From: Buchnera aphidicola (Melaphis rhois)
Lineage (GTDB): Bacteria; Pseudomonadota; Gammaproteobacteria; Enterobacterales; Enterobacteriaceae
Direction: 5' to 3'
NCBI RefSeq assembly: GCF_005080745.1
Contig: NZ_CP033004.1
Coordinates: 563,125 to 587,915 of the forward strand
Length of the DNA: 24,791 nt
Shown piece after piece: positions 1 to 9,526 of this stretch (within the stretch, counting starts at the first letter, position 1; the number at the start of each line of letters is the position of its first letter). The notes under the pieces were generated by a model. The model was not told where the DNA came from. It did not search any database and was given only the letters and a program-made list of their open reading frames with translations. The translations under genes were made by a program, and so were the position numbers.

Positions 1-372
1 AAATATTTATTAAACATAATTCAACAAATTAAATCCATTCTCGAAATTACCAAAATCTGAGATATATCAATGTGTTATCTTAAAAAACAAATTTTAGTAT
101 AAAATACTATACTTATTATAAAAAATTTGTAACAGTCTAAAATTACATAGAAGAAAAATAATCGATATATGATATTAATATCTAAAATACAAATATCAAT
201 TAAATTTCAAGACCATTTTAAATTAAAATCAAAGAAATAAATTAATAATCTCAAAAATCAAATTTATATAAAATATTTTTATTTAACAGAAAACACTAAA
301 AAAAAGGTACATTTTATCTTATTTTAAAATTTAAAATCTTTGATATTTTTAAAATACTAAATCCAAAATTTT
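1..372. other. AT-rich non-coding stretch downstream of trmB
   Basis: No convincing coding region, RNA gene or GC-containing hairpin is visible. It lies past the 3' end of the minus-strand trmB gene, so it is either its 3' flank or the erased remains of genes that once followed. A 12-base palindrome (GATATTAATATC, 171-182) is present but is not remarkable at this base composition. Confidence 0.6.
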
Positions 373-1089
373 CTAAGCTAATTTAAAACCCAAATCAAAT
401 ATAGTATTCCCTAATCTTATTCCTCGTTTTTCAAATTTAGTTATAGGACGATAAGTTGATCTAAATATACTATTATTATAAAATAAATTAGTATATTCTT
501 TCATATTATTCATAATAGTAATAATCTCCTCTGCATATAATCGACAATCAGTAGATACATATAATGTTCCATTAGAAATTAACTTTTTTAATATTAATTT
601 AGCGAAATCTTTTGTAAAAATCCTTCTTTTCTGATGACGTTTTTTAGACCATGGATCTGGAAAAAATATTTGAATACTTGACAAACTTTTATCACTGATC
701 ATATTTTTTAGAACTTCTACTGCATCATAATATATAATTCGAACATTACTTAAACGATATAAATTAATGTATTGCAAACATGATATTATACCAGGTAGGT
801 AAACTTCAATACCTAAAAAATTATTCGACAAATTGTTCAACGCAATTTTAGAAAATGAATCACCTATTCCAAATCCAATTTCCAATACTATTGGTAAATT
901 AGAAGAAAAAACTTGATTAAAATTTAAATGGGATAATTTAAAATTTATTCCAAATTTTGACCAATTATTGTGAATAACATCATATTTATTGTTACTTAAC
1001 TTTCTGCGTCTAGATATAAAACTATGTATTCCACGCAAAAAAATACCATTTGAATTATATTTTGATGTAATGACATTATTATTTATCAT
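373..1089 (-). CDS. trmB: tRNA (guanine-N7)-methyltransferase TrmB
   Basis: TrmB uses S-adenosylmethionine to make m7G at position 46 in the variable loop of many tRNAs, a cytoplasmic modification that stabilises the tRNA core. The 238-residue protein matches the E. coli length (239). Visible motifs are the SAM-binding LEIGFGIG at residues 69-76, the family signature FPDPWSKKRHQKRR at about 143-156 with its acidic Asp, and the C-terminal TKFEKRGIRLG segment near residue 217. The ATG start gives a full-length N-terminus. It is divergent from mutY across 166 bases, as in E. coli, so the two promoters should lie between them. The gene looks intact. Confidence 0.95.
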   Translation of the reverse strand: MINNNVITSKYNSNGIFLRGIHSFISRRRKLSNNKYDVIHNNWSKFGINFKLSHLNFNQVFSSNLPIVLEIGFGIGDSFSKIALNNLSNNFLGIEVYLPGIISCLQYINLYRLSNVRIIYYDAVEVLKNMISDKSLSSIQIFFPDPWSKKRHQKRRIFTKDFAKLILKKLISNGTLYVSTDCRLYAEEIITIMNNMKEYTNLFYNNSIFRSTYRPITKFEKRGIRLGNTIFDLGFKLA

Positions 1090-1255
1090 ATGTAATATTA
1101 AAAAAGTTTTTTTATTCTATAAAGTAGAGTAACATATTACTATATTACACATAAAATATACTACATAATTTAAAATTAATTATAATAATTGAAGTATTCG
1201 ACATTTCTATAAAATAATAAGATAAATATTCAACATAATATCACGTAAGTATCTC

Positions 1256-2329
1256 ATGAATTCACTATTTTCATTTTCACAGTTAGCTTTAAATTGGTAC
1301 CATTTAAATGGCAGAAAAAATCTACCTTGGAAAATAAAAGAAAATCCTTATAATATTTGGATAGCAGAAGTAATGTTACAACAAACACAAGTCAATACTG
1401 TTATTCCATATTATCAAAAATTTATTAACAATTTTCCAAATATAAATATATTAGAAAAATCATCTATAAATAAAATACTTAATATATGGTCAGGACTAGG
1501 ATATTACAGAAGAGCACATAATATTTATTATACAGCTAAAATTATTGTGAACAAATTTAACAGTGTGTTCCCGAACAACTTCTATAATATTATAAAATTG
1601 CCAGGGATAGGACGAACCACAGCTGGTGCTATTTTATCATTTGGATTTAACTTCTATGCTTGTATTCTTGACGGGAATATAAAAAGAGTTTTATTAAGAT
1701 ATTTTAAAATCCATGCGAATACGAAAAATGAAATTGAAAGAAAATTGTGGGCTGCAATAGAACTAGTAACACCAATATATAATACAAACAAATTTAATCA
1801 AGCTATAATGGACATAGGATCTTTAATTTGTTTAAAATCTAAACCAAAATGTAACATATGCCCTTTAAACCAAACATGTATGTCACTATCTAATAACGAT
1901 TGGTCAACATATCCGATTAATGTAAAAAAAAAAATAATATCTAAAAAAAATATTTTTTTATTAATTATACAATATAAAAATTACATTTTTCTAAACAAAA
2001 ATAAATTAAAAAATATATGGAAAGGATTATATTACTTTCCTATATTTCATAATCAATTAGAAGTTTTAATATGGAAAAAAAATAACAATATTAAAATAAA
2101 AAATCAAAAAATATTTTCGTCTTTTTTACATAAAATTTCAAACCTTCAACTATTTTGTATTCCTATTTGGATTGAAATAAAAGACAAATTTTGCATTCAT
2201 AAAATTCAAAATGCAATTTGGTTTGATATAATTGATCCACAATATGTAGGAATACCTTTTCCAATAAAAAAAATTATTAAAAACATATCTCGTTCTTTTC
2301 TACAAAATAAAAAGGATTATATAAAATGA
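1256..2329 (+). CDS. mutY: Adenine DNA glycosylase MutY
   Basis: MutY removes adenine mispaired with 8-oxoguanine or G, preventing G:C to T:A mutations. The protein has 357 residues (E. coli 350). The catalytic Glu38 is in AEVMLQQTQV, the helix-hairpin-helix is LPGIGRTTAG (115-124), and the catalytic Asp139 is in LDGNIKR. The iron-sulfur cysteines are C192, C199, C202 and C208 with C-X6-C-X2-C-X5-C spacing. A C-terminal NUDIX-like domain is recognisable (IWKGLYYFPIF, about 254-264). Its FSH loop appears changed to I294-S295-N296. An A11 run (1924-1934) sits in frame within the gene. It overlaps yggX by four bases (ATGA), the E. coli order, suggesting translational coupling. No strong Shine-Dalgarno precedes the ATG. 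Confidence 0.95.
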   Translation: MNSLFSFSQLALNWYHLNGRKNLPWKIKENPYNIWIAEVMLQQTQVNTVIPYYQKFINNFPNINILEKSSINKILNIWSGLGYYRRAHNIYYTAKIIVNKFNSVFPNNFYNIIKLPGIGRTTAGAILSFGFNFYACILDGNIKRVLLRYFKIHANTKNEIERKLWAAIELVTPIYNTNKFNQAIMDIGSLICLKSKPKCNICPLNQTCMSLSNNDWSTYPINVKKKIISKKNIFLLIIQYKNYIFLNKNKLKNIWKGLYYFPIFHNQLEVLIWKKNNNIKIKNQKIFSSFLHKISNLQLFCIPIWIEIKDKFCIHKIQNAIWFDIIDPQYVGIPFPIKKIIKNISRSFLQNKKDYIK

Positions 2330-2580
2330 ATAGAAAAATTTTTTGTCTTTTTTTAAAGAAACATGCTACTGGACTAGATAAACAACCATATCCTGGAAAA
2401 ATAGGTAAAAAAATTTATAATAATGTTTCTGAAATAGCATGGAAAAAATGGGTGTTTGAACAAACAAAAATAATTAATGAAAAAAAATTAAATATGTTAA
2501 ATATACATGATCGAAAAATTTTAGAAAATTGCATGATAAACTTTTTTTTTAATAAAAATAATATATCTAAAAAAATATAA
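2326..2580 (+). CDS. yggX: Fe(II)-trafficking / oxidative-damage protection protein YggX
   Basis: YggX is a small cytoplasmic protein linked in enterics to iron handling and protection of iron-sulfur clusters from oxidation. The 84-residue product aligns along its whole length with the E. coli protein (91): an N-terminal RKIFCLFLKK with the conserved Cys7, then YPGKIGKKIYN, then INEKKLNMLN. The C-terminus is slightly short. The start overlaps the mutY stop as ATGA and follows an AAGGA-type ribosome site inside mutY, so the pair is probably one operon. The pairing is biologically sensible because MutY carries an iron-sulfur cluster. A T9 run (2542-2550) lies close to the 3' end. Confidence 0.95.
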   Translation: MNRKIFCLFLKKHATGLDKQPYPGKIGKKIYNNVSEIAWKKWVFEQTKIINEKKLNMLNIHDRKILENCMINFFFNKNNISKKI

Positions 2581-2654
2581 AAATAAATTTTTTTTGTATA
2601 TAACCATTATCGTCCATTTTAAAAATATAAAATCTTTTTAAAATAAATAATATT

Positions 2655-3467
2655 ATGAATTCACAGATAAATTTTAAAGAAAACCAAATATATAATATTG
2701 TTATATTTGATTCAGGACTAGGTGGATTATCCATCTATAAAAAAATAGAAAAAAAAATTCCAAACGTAAATTACATATACGCATTTGATAATGAAGCATT
2801 TCCATACGGTGAAAAAAAAGAAACATTCATTATTGAACGATGTTTAAAAATGATTAACGCAATATCAAAAAAAATTAATATTACTATAATTTTAATTGCA
2901 TGCAATACAGCTAGTGTAACTAGTTTACTAACATTAAAAAAATTTTTTAAATTTCCAATTATTGGCATTGTTCCAGATATAAAAAAAGCAACTAAAAAAA
3001 CTAAAAATAAAATCATTGGATTACTTGCAACTAAAACTACTATTAATAATAACTATGTACAAAATCTAATTTTATCATTCTTTCCAAAAATTATCATAAA
3101 AACATTATGCAACAAAAAATTAGTAATTCTAGCAGAAAAAAAACTAAAATATAACTTTACTGATACAAAAGTTATCAATAATATATTAAAGCCATGGTAT
3201 AATAAACCTAACGTACCTGATACAATTATATTAGGATGTACACATTTTTATTTTTTAAAAAAAGAAATTAAAAAAGTACTTCCAAAAGCAATCAATATAA
3301 TTGATTCTAACATTATTATACCACAAAAACTTTATGATGTCTTAAAAAACAATACTATTAAAAAAGAAAATATCATTTTTTCTTCAAAATCTATTAAACA
3401 AGATAAACGTTTGTTGGATCTATTTAATCGATATAAATTTTTAACATTTAAAAAAATTAATTTATAA
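2655..3467 (+). CDS. murI: Glutamate racemase
   Basis: MurI interconverts L- and D-glutamate and supplies the D-Glu of peptidoglycan. The 270-residue protein has the family motifs in order: VIFDSGLGGLS at 16-26 with D19, FDNEAFPYGEK at 44-54, ACNTAS at 82-87 with catalytic C83, and LGCTHFYFL at 193-201 with catalytic C195 and H197. Both catalytic cysteines are present, so the enzyme should be active. It lies 74 bases after yggX on the same strand and converges on sbcB. In E. coli it is not a neighbour of mutY-yggX, so this junction reflects rearrangement or loss in the symbiont lineage. The ATG lacks an obvious Shine-Dalgarno. With amiB it suggests that peptidoglycan is still made. Confidence 0.94.
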   Translation: MNSQINFKENQIYNIVIFDSGLGGLSIYKKIEKKIPNVNYIYAFDNEAFPYGEKKETFIIERCLKMINAISKKINITIILIACNTASVTSLLTLKKFFKFPIIGIVPDIKKATKKTKNKIIGLLATKTTINNNYVQNLILSFFPKIIIKTLCNKKLVILAEKKLKYNFTDTKVINNILKPWYNKPNVPDTIILGCTHFYFLKKEIKKVLPKAINIIDSNIIIPQKLYDVLKNNTIKKENIIFSSKSIKQDKRLLDLFNRYKFLTFKKINL

Positions 3468-3541
3468 AAAATATTTTGTTTTTTTAATATTTAAAATTAA
3501 ATGTAACTCAAAAATATTTAATTAAACTAGATAATACAATA

Positions 3542-4978
3542 CTACATATTACTGACATTGTTATTAATATCGCTTATATATTTTAATAAATCTTTAAGTA
3601 ATAATACATTTTTAAATATATTCTTATTTAATTCTAATAAATGTAAAACTTTTTGTATGTATTGACGTATACTATTTTCATTAATAATTTTAACGCAATG
3701 GTTTTTCCAAAAAACTTTTTCTTTACTATTTAATAAATAAGGATAATTTCGGGCTAGACAACGTGTTAACAACAATTTAATTTTATTATTTAGAACAGTG
3801 AGAAAAATTCTATTAAAAGAATGTTTTTTAAGTGATTGATGGATAACGCTTATCAATTTTTTTTCAAAATTGCTAAAAAAAGAACCATATAATTGTAAAT
3901 CAACATTATCAAAATGTGACTTAACAATTTTATTAAAAATAATCGATAATTTTTTCTTTAAAGTGATATTAGTACGTATTAAAAACAAATTTTTTTTACA
4001 GACTATATAATCTATTTTTAAACGAGCCATATTTTCAATGTTAATAACACTAATTGGTGCTAATATTGGACAACGATTGATATATATTAATATTATTCCA
4101 TATTTAAAAATATCGCTATAACTTATTCTGGTAGCAACTGTATTTGAAATATATTCTAAAAATTTTAAAAAATTTTTAGTTAAATCAAAACTAATTAATA
4201 TATTTGAATTATGTGGATGCCATAAAATAGGAGCAATTATACTAATATTACTTCTTATCGCCCCAAATAACTGTGATATATAAACCATAGGTATAATATT
4301 ATAAATATCTATATTTTTTAATAATGTTTTTTTATTACGATGTATAAAAAAGTAATTAAATAACTTTGGTTGCTTTTTTTTAATTAATTTTGAAATTTCA
4401 AGAGTGGCATATACATCACTAATAGCACTATGAACTTGATCATGATTAATTTTATTAGCTTTTGATATGTCTGATAATTTAAAGCTAGGTAAATTTTTTT
4501 GTTTGTTAATAGGCCAATGTATTCCATCAGGACGTAAAGCATAGCAAGCACGTAAAACATCTAATATATCCCATCTAGAATTACCATTTTTCCAACTCCA
4601 TTCATAGGGATCAATGAAATTTCGATAAAAAATATTTCTTGTAATTTCATCATCAAAACGAATATTATTATAACCGATAATACAAGTATTAGGTTTGGTA
4701 AATTGTTTACAAATTTTTCTTGAAAACTCAAATTCATTTACACCATATTTTTTTGTATAATTAGGGGTAATTCCAGTAATTAAAACAGATTGAGGATCAG
4801 GTAAATAATCTATAGGGGGATAACAAAAAAATTCATTAGGAATTTCAATAATATTAAAATTTAAATCAGTTCGAATACAAGCAAATTGAGCAGGTTTATC
4901 TAAGGAAGGATTAGTTCCAAAAGTTTCATAGTCGTAAAACAAAAGAGTAAAACTATTTGATGCTGAAATATCACTCAT
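3542..4978 (-). CDS. sbcB: Exodeoxyribonuclease I (SbcB)
   Basis: Exonuclease I degrades single-stranded DNA 3' to 5' and acts in recombination and mismatch-repair excision. The 478-residue protein is full length (E. coli 475). The DEDDh active site is visible: D16 and E18 in FYDYETFG, an Asp in NIRFDDE (about 109), and H183 with D188 in HSAISDVYA. Long stretches such as RNIFYRNFIDPYEWSW and RACYALRPDGIHWP match the enteric family closely. The SH3-like and C-terminal regions are more diverged and very rich in Lys, Asn and Ile. Its 3' end faces murI across 74 bases with no clear terminator. Confidence 0.95.
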   Translation of the reverse strand: MSDISASNSFTLLFYDYETFGTNPSLDKPAQFACIRTDLNFNIIEIPNEFFCYPPIDYLPDPQSVLITGITPNYTKKYGVNEFEFSRKICKQFTKPNTCIIGYNNIRFDDEITRNIFYRNFIDPYEWSWKNGNSRWDILDVLRACYALRPDGIHWPINKQKNLPSFKLSDISKANKINHDQVHSAISDVYATLEISKLIKKKQPKLFNYFFIHRNKKTLLKNIDIYNIIPMVYISQLFGAIRSNISIIAPILWHPHNSNILISFDLTKNFLKFLEYISNTVATRISYSDIFKYGIILIYINRCPILAPISVINIENMARLKIDYIVCKKNLFLIRTNITLKKKLSIIFNKIVKSHFDNVDLQLYGSFFSNFEKKLISVIHQSLKKHSFNRIFLTVLNNKIKLLLTRCLARNYPYLLNSKEKVFWKNHCVKIINENSIRQYIQKVLHLLELNKNIFKNVLLLKDLLKYISDINNNVSNM

Positions 4979-5115
4979 TATTTTAATAATAAATAAATTC
5001 TAAAAATACCCAAAATATTAAATGTCACTCAAAATAACTCGTATTTCTATTTTATATATTAATAAGTTTTAAAAATAATTTTATAACCTTTTTTTAAAAA
5101 AACTTAAATTTTATT

Positions 5116-5188
5116 CTCCCCTGACTGGATTCGAACCAGTGACATACGGATTAACAGTCCGCCGTTCTACCAACTGAACTACAGAGGA
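5116..5188 (-). tRNA. asnT: tRNA-Asn (GTT)
   Basis: The 73-base cloverleaf folds on the minus strand. The acceptor stem TCCTCTG pairs with CAGGGGA (one G-U pair), with discriminator G. The anticodon loop CTGTTAA carries GTT at 5153-5155, and the T arm contains GGTTCGAATCC. It is very close to enteric tRNA-Asn. No CCA follows the discriminator, so the 3' end must be added by tRNA nucleotidyltransferase. Confidence 0.98.
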
Positions 5189-5195
5189 AAATAGT

Positions 5196-5223
5196 ATTTT
5201 AACAAAATAATTATTTTTGTCAA
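5196..5223 (-). promoter_or_regulatory. Sigma-70-type promoter of tRNA-Asn
   Basis: Read on the minus strand, TTGACA (5223-5218, a perfect -35) is followed after 16 bases by TAAAAT (5201-5196, five of six matches to TATAAT). The -10 box ends seven bases before the tRNA 5' end, so transcription would begin almost at the mature terminus. A perfect -35 with correct spacing is a good match even at this A+T content. This is an inference from sequence only. Confidence 0.6.
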
Positions 5224-5368
5224 TAAATTAAAATTTTAAAATAATATGTATTTTTAATGAAAATACATGTATACTTAAAATTAAATATTTTTATCAAAAT
5301 TAATATAATAATTAATATATTATTTTCCAAATACAAAATAAAAAAAATTCATCTAAAATATTTTATAA

Positions 5369-5441
5369 GGCCCTTTAGCTCAGTGGTAAGAGCAGGCGAC
5401 TCATAATCGCTTGGTCGCTGGTTCAAATCCAGCAAGGGCCA
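5369..5441 (+). tRNA. ileX: tRNA-Ile2 (CAT, lysidine-modified; decodes AUA)
   Basis: The acceptor GGCCCTT pairs with AAGGGCC, with discriminator A. The anticodon loop CTCATAA carries CAT at 5402-5404. The body, with AGCTCAGTGG, the GCGAC/TCGC anticodon stem and the variable region TGGTC, matches the enteric minor isoleucine tRNA rather than elongator or initiator methionine tRNA. The wobble C should be converted to lysidine by TilS so that the tRNA reads AUA, a very common codon in this window. No CCA is encoded. Confidence 0.9.
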
Positions 5442-5526
5442 AAATAATGTAAATCTAACATAAAAAGTGTTATTTTATAAAACATATTTTTATTAAAAAA
5501 TATTTTATAAAATTGTGGAATATAAT

Positions 5527-6171
5527 ATGAACAATTTGAAACGAAAATTCGTTAAATTTTGCTTCGAAAGAAAAATATTACAATTTGGTAATTTTAATTT
5601 AAAGTCAGGAGAAAAAAGCTCATTTTTTTTTAATTTTAGTTTATTTAATACAGGTAGCGATCTAGATAAACTTGGACGTTTCTATGCCACTACTATTATT
5701 AAAAACAATATTAATTACAGTTCACTATTCGGGATAGCTTACAAAGGAATTCCTATCGTCATATCTACTACTATAGCATTAAAAAAATATTTTAATATTA
5801 ATAAAAAATATTGTTTTAATAGAAAAGAGATTAAACAACATGGTGAAAAAGGAAGATTTATTGGAAACAAACTAACAAAAAATATTCTTATAATAGACGA
5901 TGTTATTACCTCTGGGCTATCTATAAAAAACACAATTGATACGATTGAATCTAATACAAATTTAAATAATTTAATATTTAGTATATTAGTGGCCTTAGAC
6001 AGAAGAACAAATAAAAATATGTCTTTAACTCATTCAATAAAAAAATATAATTTTAAAATATTTTCTATAATAAATATGCAAGATATTGTTAACTATATAA
6101 AAAGTAACAAAAATTTATACCATTATCTAGATAATATAGAAATAAAATCTTCAAAACTATTTCCTAAATAA
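5527..6171 (+). CDS. pyrE: Orotate phosphoribosyltransferase
   Basis: PyrE joins orotate to PRPP to give orotidine-5'-phosphate in de novo pyrimidine synthesis. I start it at the ATG at 5527 rather than the in-frame GTG at 5515. From 5527 the product (MNNLKRKF...) has 214 residues and aligns from its first residue with the 213-residue E. coli enzyme; GTGGAA at 5515-5520 may then act as a weak ribosome site. Motifs are AYKGIPI (71-77), the flexible catalytic loop FNRKEIKQHGEKG (97-109), and the PRPP-binding LIIDDVITSG (121-130). In E. coli pyrE follows rph and an attenuator; here it follows tRNA-Ile by 85 bases and neither is seen. It converges on dut. Confidence 0.95.
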   Translation: MNNLKRKFVKFCFERKILQFGNFNLKSGEKSSFFFNFSLFNTGSDLDKLGRFYATTIIKNNINYSSLFGIAYKGIPIVISTTIALKKYFNINKKYCFNRKEIKQHGEKGRFIGNKLTKNILIIDDVITSGLSIKNTIDTIESNTNLNNLIFSILVALDRRTNKNMSLTHSIKKYNFKIFSIINMQDIVNYIKSNKNLYHYLDNIEIKSSKLFPK

Positions 6172-6198
6172 AAATTTTCATAAAAATATGTTACTATC

Positions 6199-6663
6199 TT
6201 ATTTTAATCCAGAATGACCAAATCCTTGTTCTTTTCTTGTACTATTATCATCAGAAAAATTTTTTACAAAATTAAATATAGGTCTTATAATAGGAATAAA
6301 AATTATTTGAGCTATTCTCATACCACGAGTTACTTTAAAAGATTTAGTACCTCTATTCCAAGCAGATACCATGATTTGCCCTTGATAATCAGAATCAATT
6401 AAACCTACTAAATTACCTAAAACAATACCACATTTATGACCTAAACCTGATCTTGGTAAAATTAAAGCAGAAATGAGTGGATTTTTTATATGTATAGCTA
6501 CTCCAGTAGGTAATAAAACAGCAGTATTAGGTAATATATCTATATCATACGTAATACAAGCTTTCAAATCCAATCCTGAAGATCCTTTAGTGGCGTAATT
6601 AGGACAAAAAAACTCGTAATCTATACGAGAGTCTAAAATTTTAATATCAACATTAATTTTCAT
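6199..6663 (-). CDS. dut: dUTP diphosphatase (dUTPase)
   Basis: Dut hydrolyses dUTP to dUMP and pyrophosphate, keeping uracil out of DNA and supplying dUMP for thymidylate synthesis. The 154-residue protein shows all five trimeric-dUTPase motifs: GSSGLDLKA (27-35), PRSGLGHK (70-77), [13 protein letters not shown] (83-95) with the catalytic D90, RIAQIIF (116-122), and the C-terminal GFGHSG (147-152). The length matches E. coli (about 152). The gene faces pyrE tail to tail across only 27 bases. E. coli has the same convergent pair with slmA between them, so slmA has been deleted here. Confidence 0.96.
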   Translation of the reverse strand: MKINVDIKILDSRIDYEFFCPNYATKGSSGLDLKACITYDIDILPNTAVLLPTGVAIHIKNPLISALILPRSGLGHKCGIVLGNLVGLIDSDYQGQIMVSAWNRGTKSFKVTRGMRIAQIIFIPIIRPIFNFVKNFSDDNSTRKEQGFGHSGLK

Positions 6664-6792
6664 TGTAAAGTGCTTTTATATTTTTAAGAACCATTATAAA
6701 ATTTTATAAAATCAAACTATGCTAGATCTCATATAATAAAAAAATATTATTAAATTGTTAAAATATTAAAATTCTAATGCATATTTGTAGTT

Positions 6793-7272
6793 TTATACCT
6801 GTTTTAAAGAATTATTATCTTTAGAAATAATATTAATTGAAATAATTGTTTCAACTTGATGATGAGGTTTAAATACTACATTATATTGTCCAACTTCTCG
6901 CAACAAACCTTCAGAAATGTGAACTTCTCCTTTTTTAACTTCTATTCCACTCAAATTAGATAATGTTTCAGCGATGTCTCGTGGGCCAACAGAACCAAAT
7001 AGTTTGCCTTCTTTTCTAGATTTTGAAAATATAATAATTGGTTGAGCAATCATATTAATTTTATCGATACGAGATTTAGCTAAAGATAATTTTTCTAATA
7101 ATTTTTGTTCTAATTTTTTCTTCTTATTTAAAATTAATTCTATATTAGACTTAGTAGCTATTATTGCTTTTCCGAAAGGTATTAAAAAATTTCTCGCATA
7201 ACCAGGTTTTACATGTATTATGTCACCTAAATTTCCCACATTTTCTATTTTAGTAACAAGAACTATTTGCAT
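6793..7272 (-). CDS. rplI: 50S ribosomal protein L9
   Basis: L9 binds 23S rRNA at the base of the L1 stalk. The N-terminal domain (VENVGNLGD-like start, VKPGYARNFLIPFGKA) and the connecting helix rich in Lys and Glu are clear. The C-terminal domain follows with GKLFGSVGPRDIAE. At 159 residues it is about ten longer than the E. coli protein because of a short extra tail ending in SLKQV. It is the last gene of the rpsF-rpsR-rplI group, 32 bases after rpsR. An AGGA element lies about 14 bases upstream of the ATG, which is rather far for a ribosome site. Confidence 0.96.
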   Translation of the reverse strand: MQIVLVTKIENVGNLGDIIHVKPGYARNFLIPFGKAIIATKSNIELILNKKKKLEQKLLEKLSLAKSRIDKINMIAQPIIIFSKSRKEGKLFGSVGPRDIAETLSNLSGIEVKKGEVHISEGLLREVGQYNVVFKPHHQVETIISINIISKDNNSLKQV

Positions 7273-7304
7273 TTTATTATAATAATCCTAAGATATAAAT
7301 CTTA

Positions 7305-7529
7305 TTAGTGTTGATCAGTATATGGAAGTAAAGAAAGATAACGAGCACGCTTAATAGCACGAGATAACTGGCGTTGATACTTTGCTCTAGTACCTGTAAT
7401 TCTACTAGGAACTATTTTCCCACTTTCCGTAATGTAACTTTTTAATACAGAAATGTCTTTGTAATCTATTTCTCGAATTCCATCAGCAGTAAACCGACAA
7501 AATTTACGACGACGAAAATAACGTGCCAC
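7305..7529 (-). CDS. rpsR: 30S ribosomal protein S18
   Basis: S18 binds the platform of the 30S subunit as a partner of S6. The 74-residue product matches E. coli S18 (75) almost throughout: [13 protein letters not shown], then [19 protein letters not shown], then [11 protein letters not shown]. The start is a GTG (7527-7529), chosen because it aligns with the family N-terminus; AAAGGAT lies a few bases upstream as a ribosome site. In enterics priB sits between rpsF and rpsR; here the 95 bases before the start contain no priB. Confidence 0.97.
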   Translation of the reverse strand: MARYFRRRKFCRFTADGIREIDYKDISVLKSYITESGKIVPSRITGTRAKYQRQLSRAIKRARYLSLLPYTDQH

Positions 7530-7624
7530 AATAAAATATCCTTTATTACATAAATTATAAATAAAAAATAAATTAAAACTTTATAAAATACTTCAACATA
7601 AAAAATAGTTCATACTAAATCATT

Positions 7625-7975
7625 TTAATTTACTTCAAGTTCTAATCGTTTGTTTTCTCGAATTCGCATCATTGGAGATGCTTCTGATATCGGTTTTTTA
7701 ACGAACATAATAATATTTCGTATTATAAAATCATTAAATCGGAATTTATCAGATAATTCTTTTATAACAATTATGTTTACTTCAATATTCATTAATATAT
7801 AATGCGCTTTTTGCAATTTATTAATAGAATACGCTAATTGACGTTTCCCCCAATCCTCAAATCTGTGGATCTTGCCTTGATCATTAAAAATTAATTTTTT
7901 ATATTGCTCAATAATACTCGGAATCTGTTCGCTATGATCAGGATGAACAAGCAATATTATTTCGTAATTCCTCAC
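7625..7975 (-). CDS. rpsF: 30S ribosomal protein S6
   Basis: S6 forms a heterodimer with S18 on the 30S platform. The 116 residues contain the family core: [45 protein letters not shown], and the RFNDFIIRN segment. The start is GTG (7973-7975), fixed by alignment and by an AAGGAA ribosome site upstream. The protein stops after KRLELEVN and lacks the acidic Glu-rich C-terminal tail of the E. coli protein (131-135 residues), the part RimK extends with glutamates. It leads the rpsF-rpsR-rplI group. Confidence 0.96.
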   Translation of the reverse strand: MRNYEIILLVHPDHSEQIPSIIEQYKKLIFNDQGKIHRFEDWGKRQLAYSINKLQKAHYILMNIEVNIIVIKELSDKFRFNDFIIRNIIMFVKKPISEASPMMRIRENKRLELEVN

Positions 7976-8145
7976 TAAAAAAATTCCTTATAATCTATTT
8001 AATTCCTAAAATAAAATATTATTAACCATAAAATTAATAAAATATAGAACCTAAAATTAAACTTACAATATACATTAATAATTCAAAACATTCAATATAA
8101 CATAAATAAAATAAATATATACATATTTAAATTAACGTTTTAATG

Positions 8146-9444
<1,299 letters not shown>

Positions 9445-9526
9445 TTAATTACCTATATTTTACCAAACGTTAATACAACGTAAAACCTTATTTTATTCAA
9501 AAAAAATTAAATTATATAACTTAATA

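Noticed and set aside
171..182. 12-base palindrome GATATTAATATC
   Set aside because: Short A+T palindromes occur often by chance here and nothing nearby suggests a role.
2771..3016. An 81-codon minus-strand frame rich in hydrophobic residues, resembling a small membrane protein
   Set aside because: It lies entirely inside murI on the other strand, and its hydrophobicity is the complement of Lys/Asn/Ile-rich codons.
5515..5526. GTG at 5515 as the pyrE start
   Set aside because: It adds four residues not found in the family; the ATG at 5527 aligns with the enteric N-terminus.
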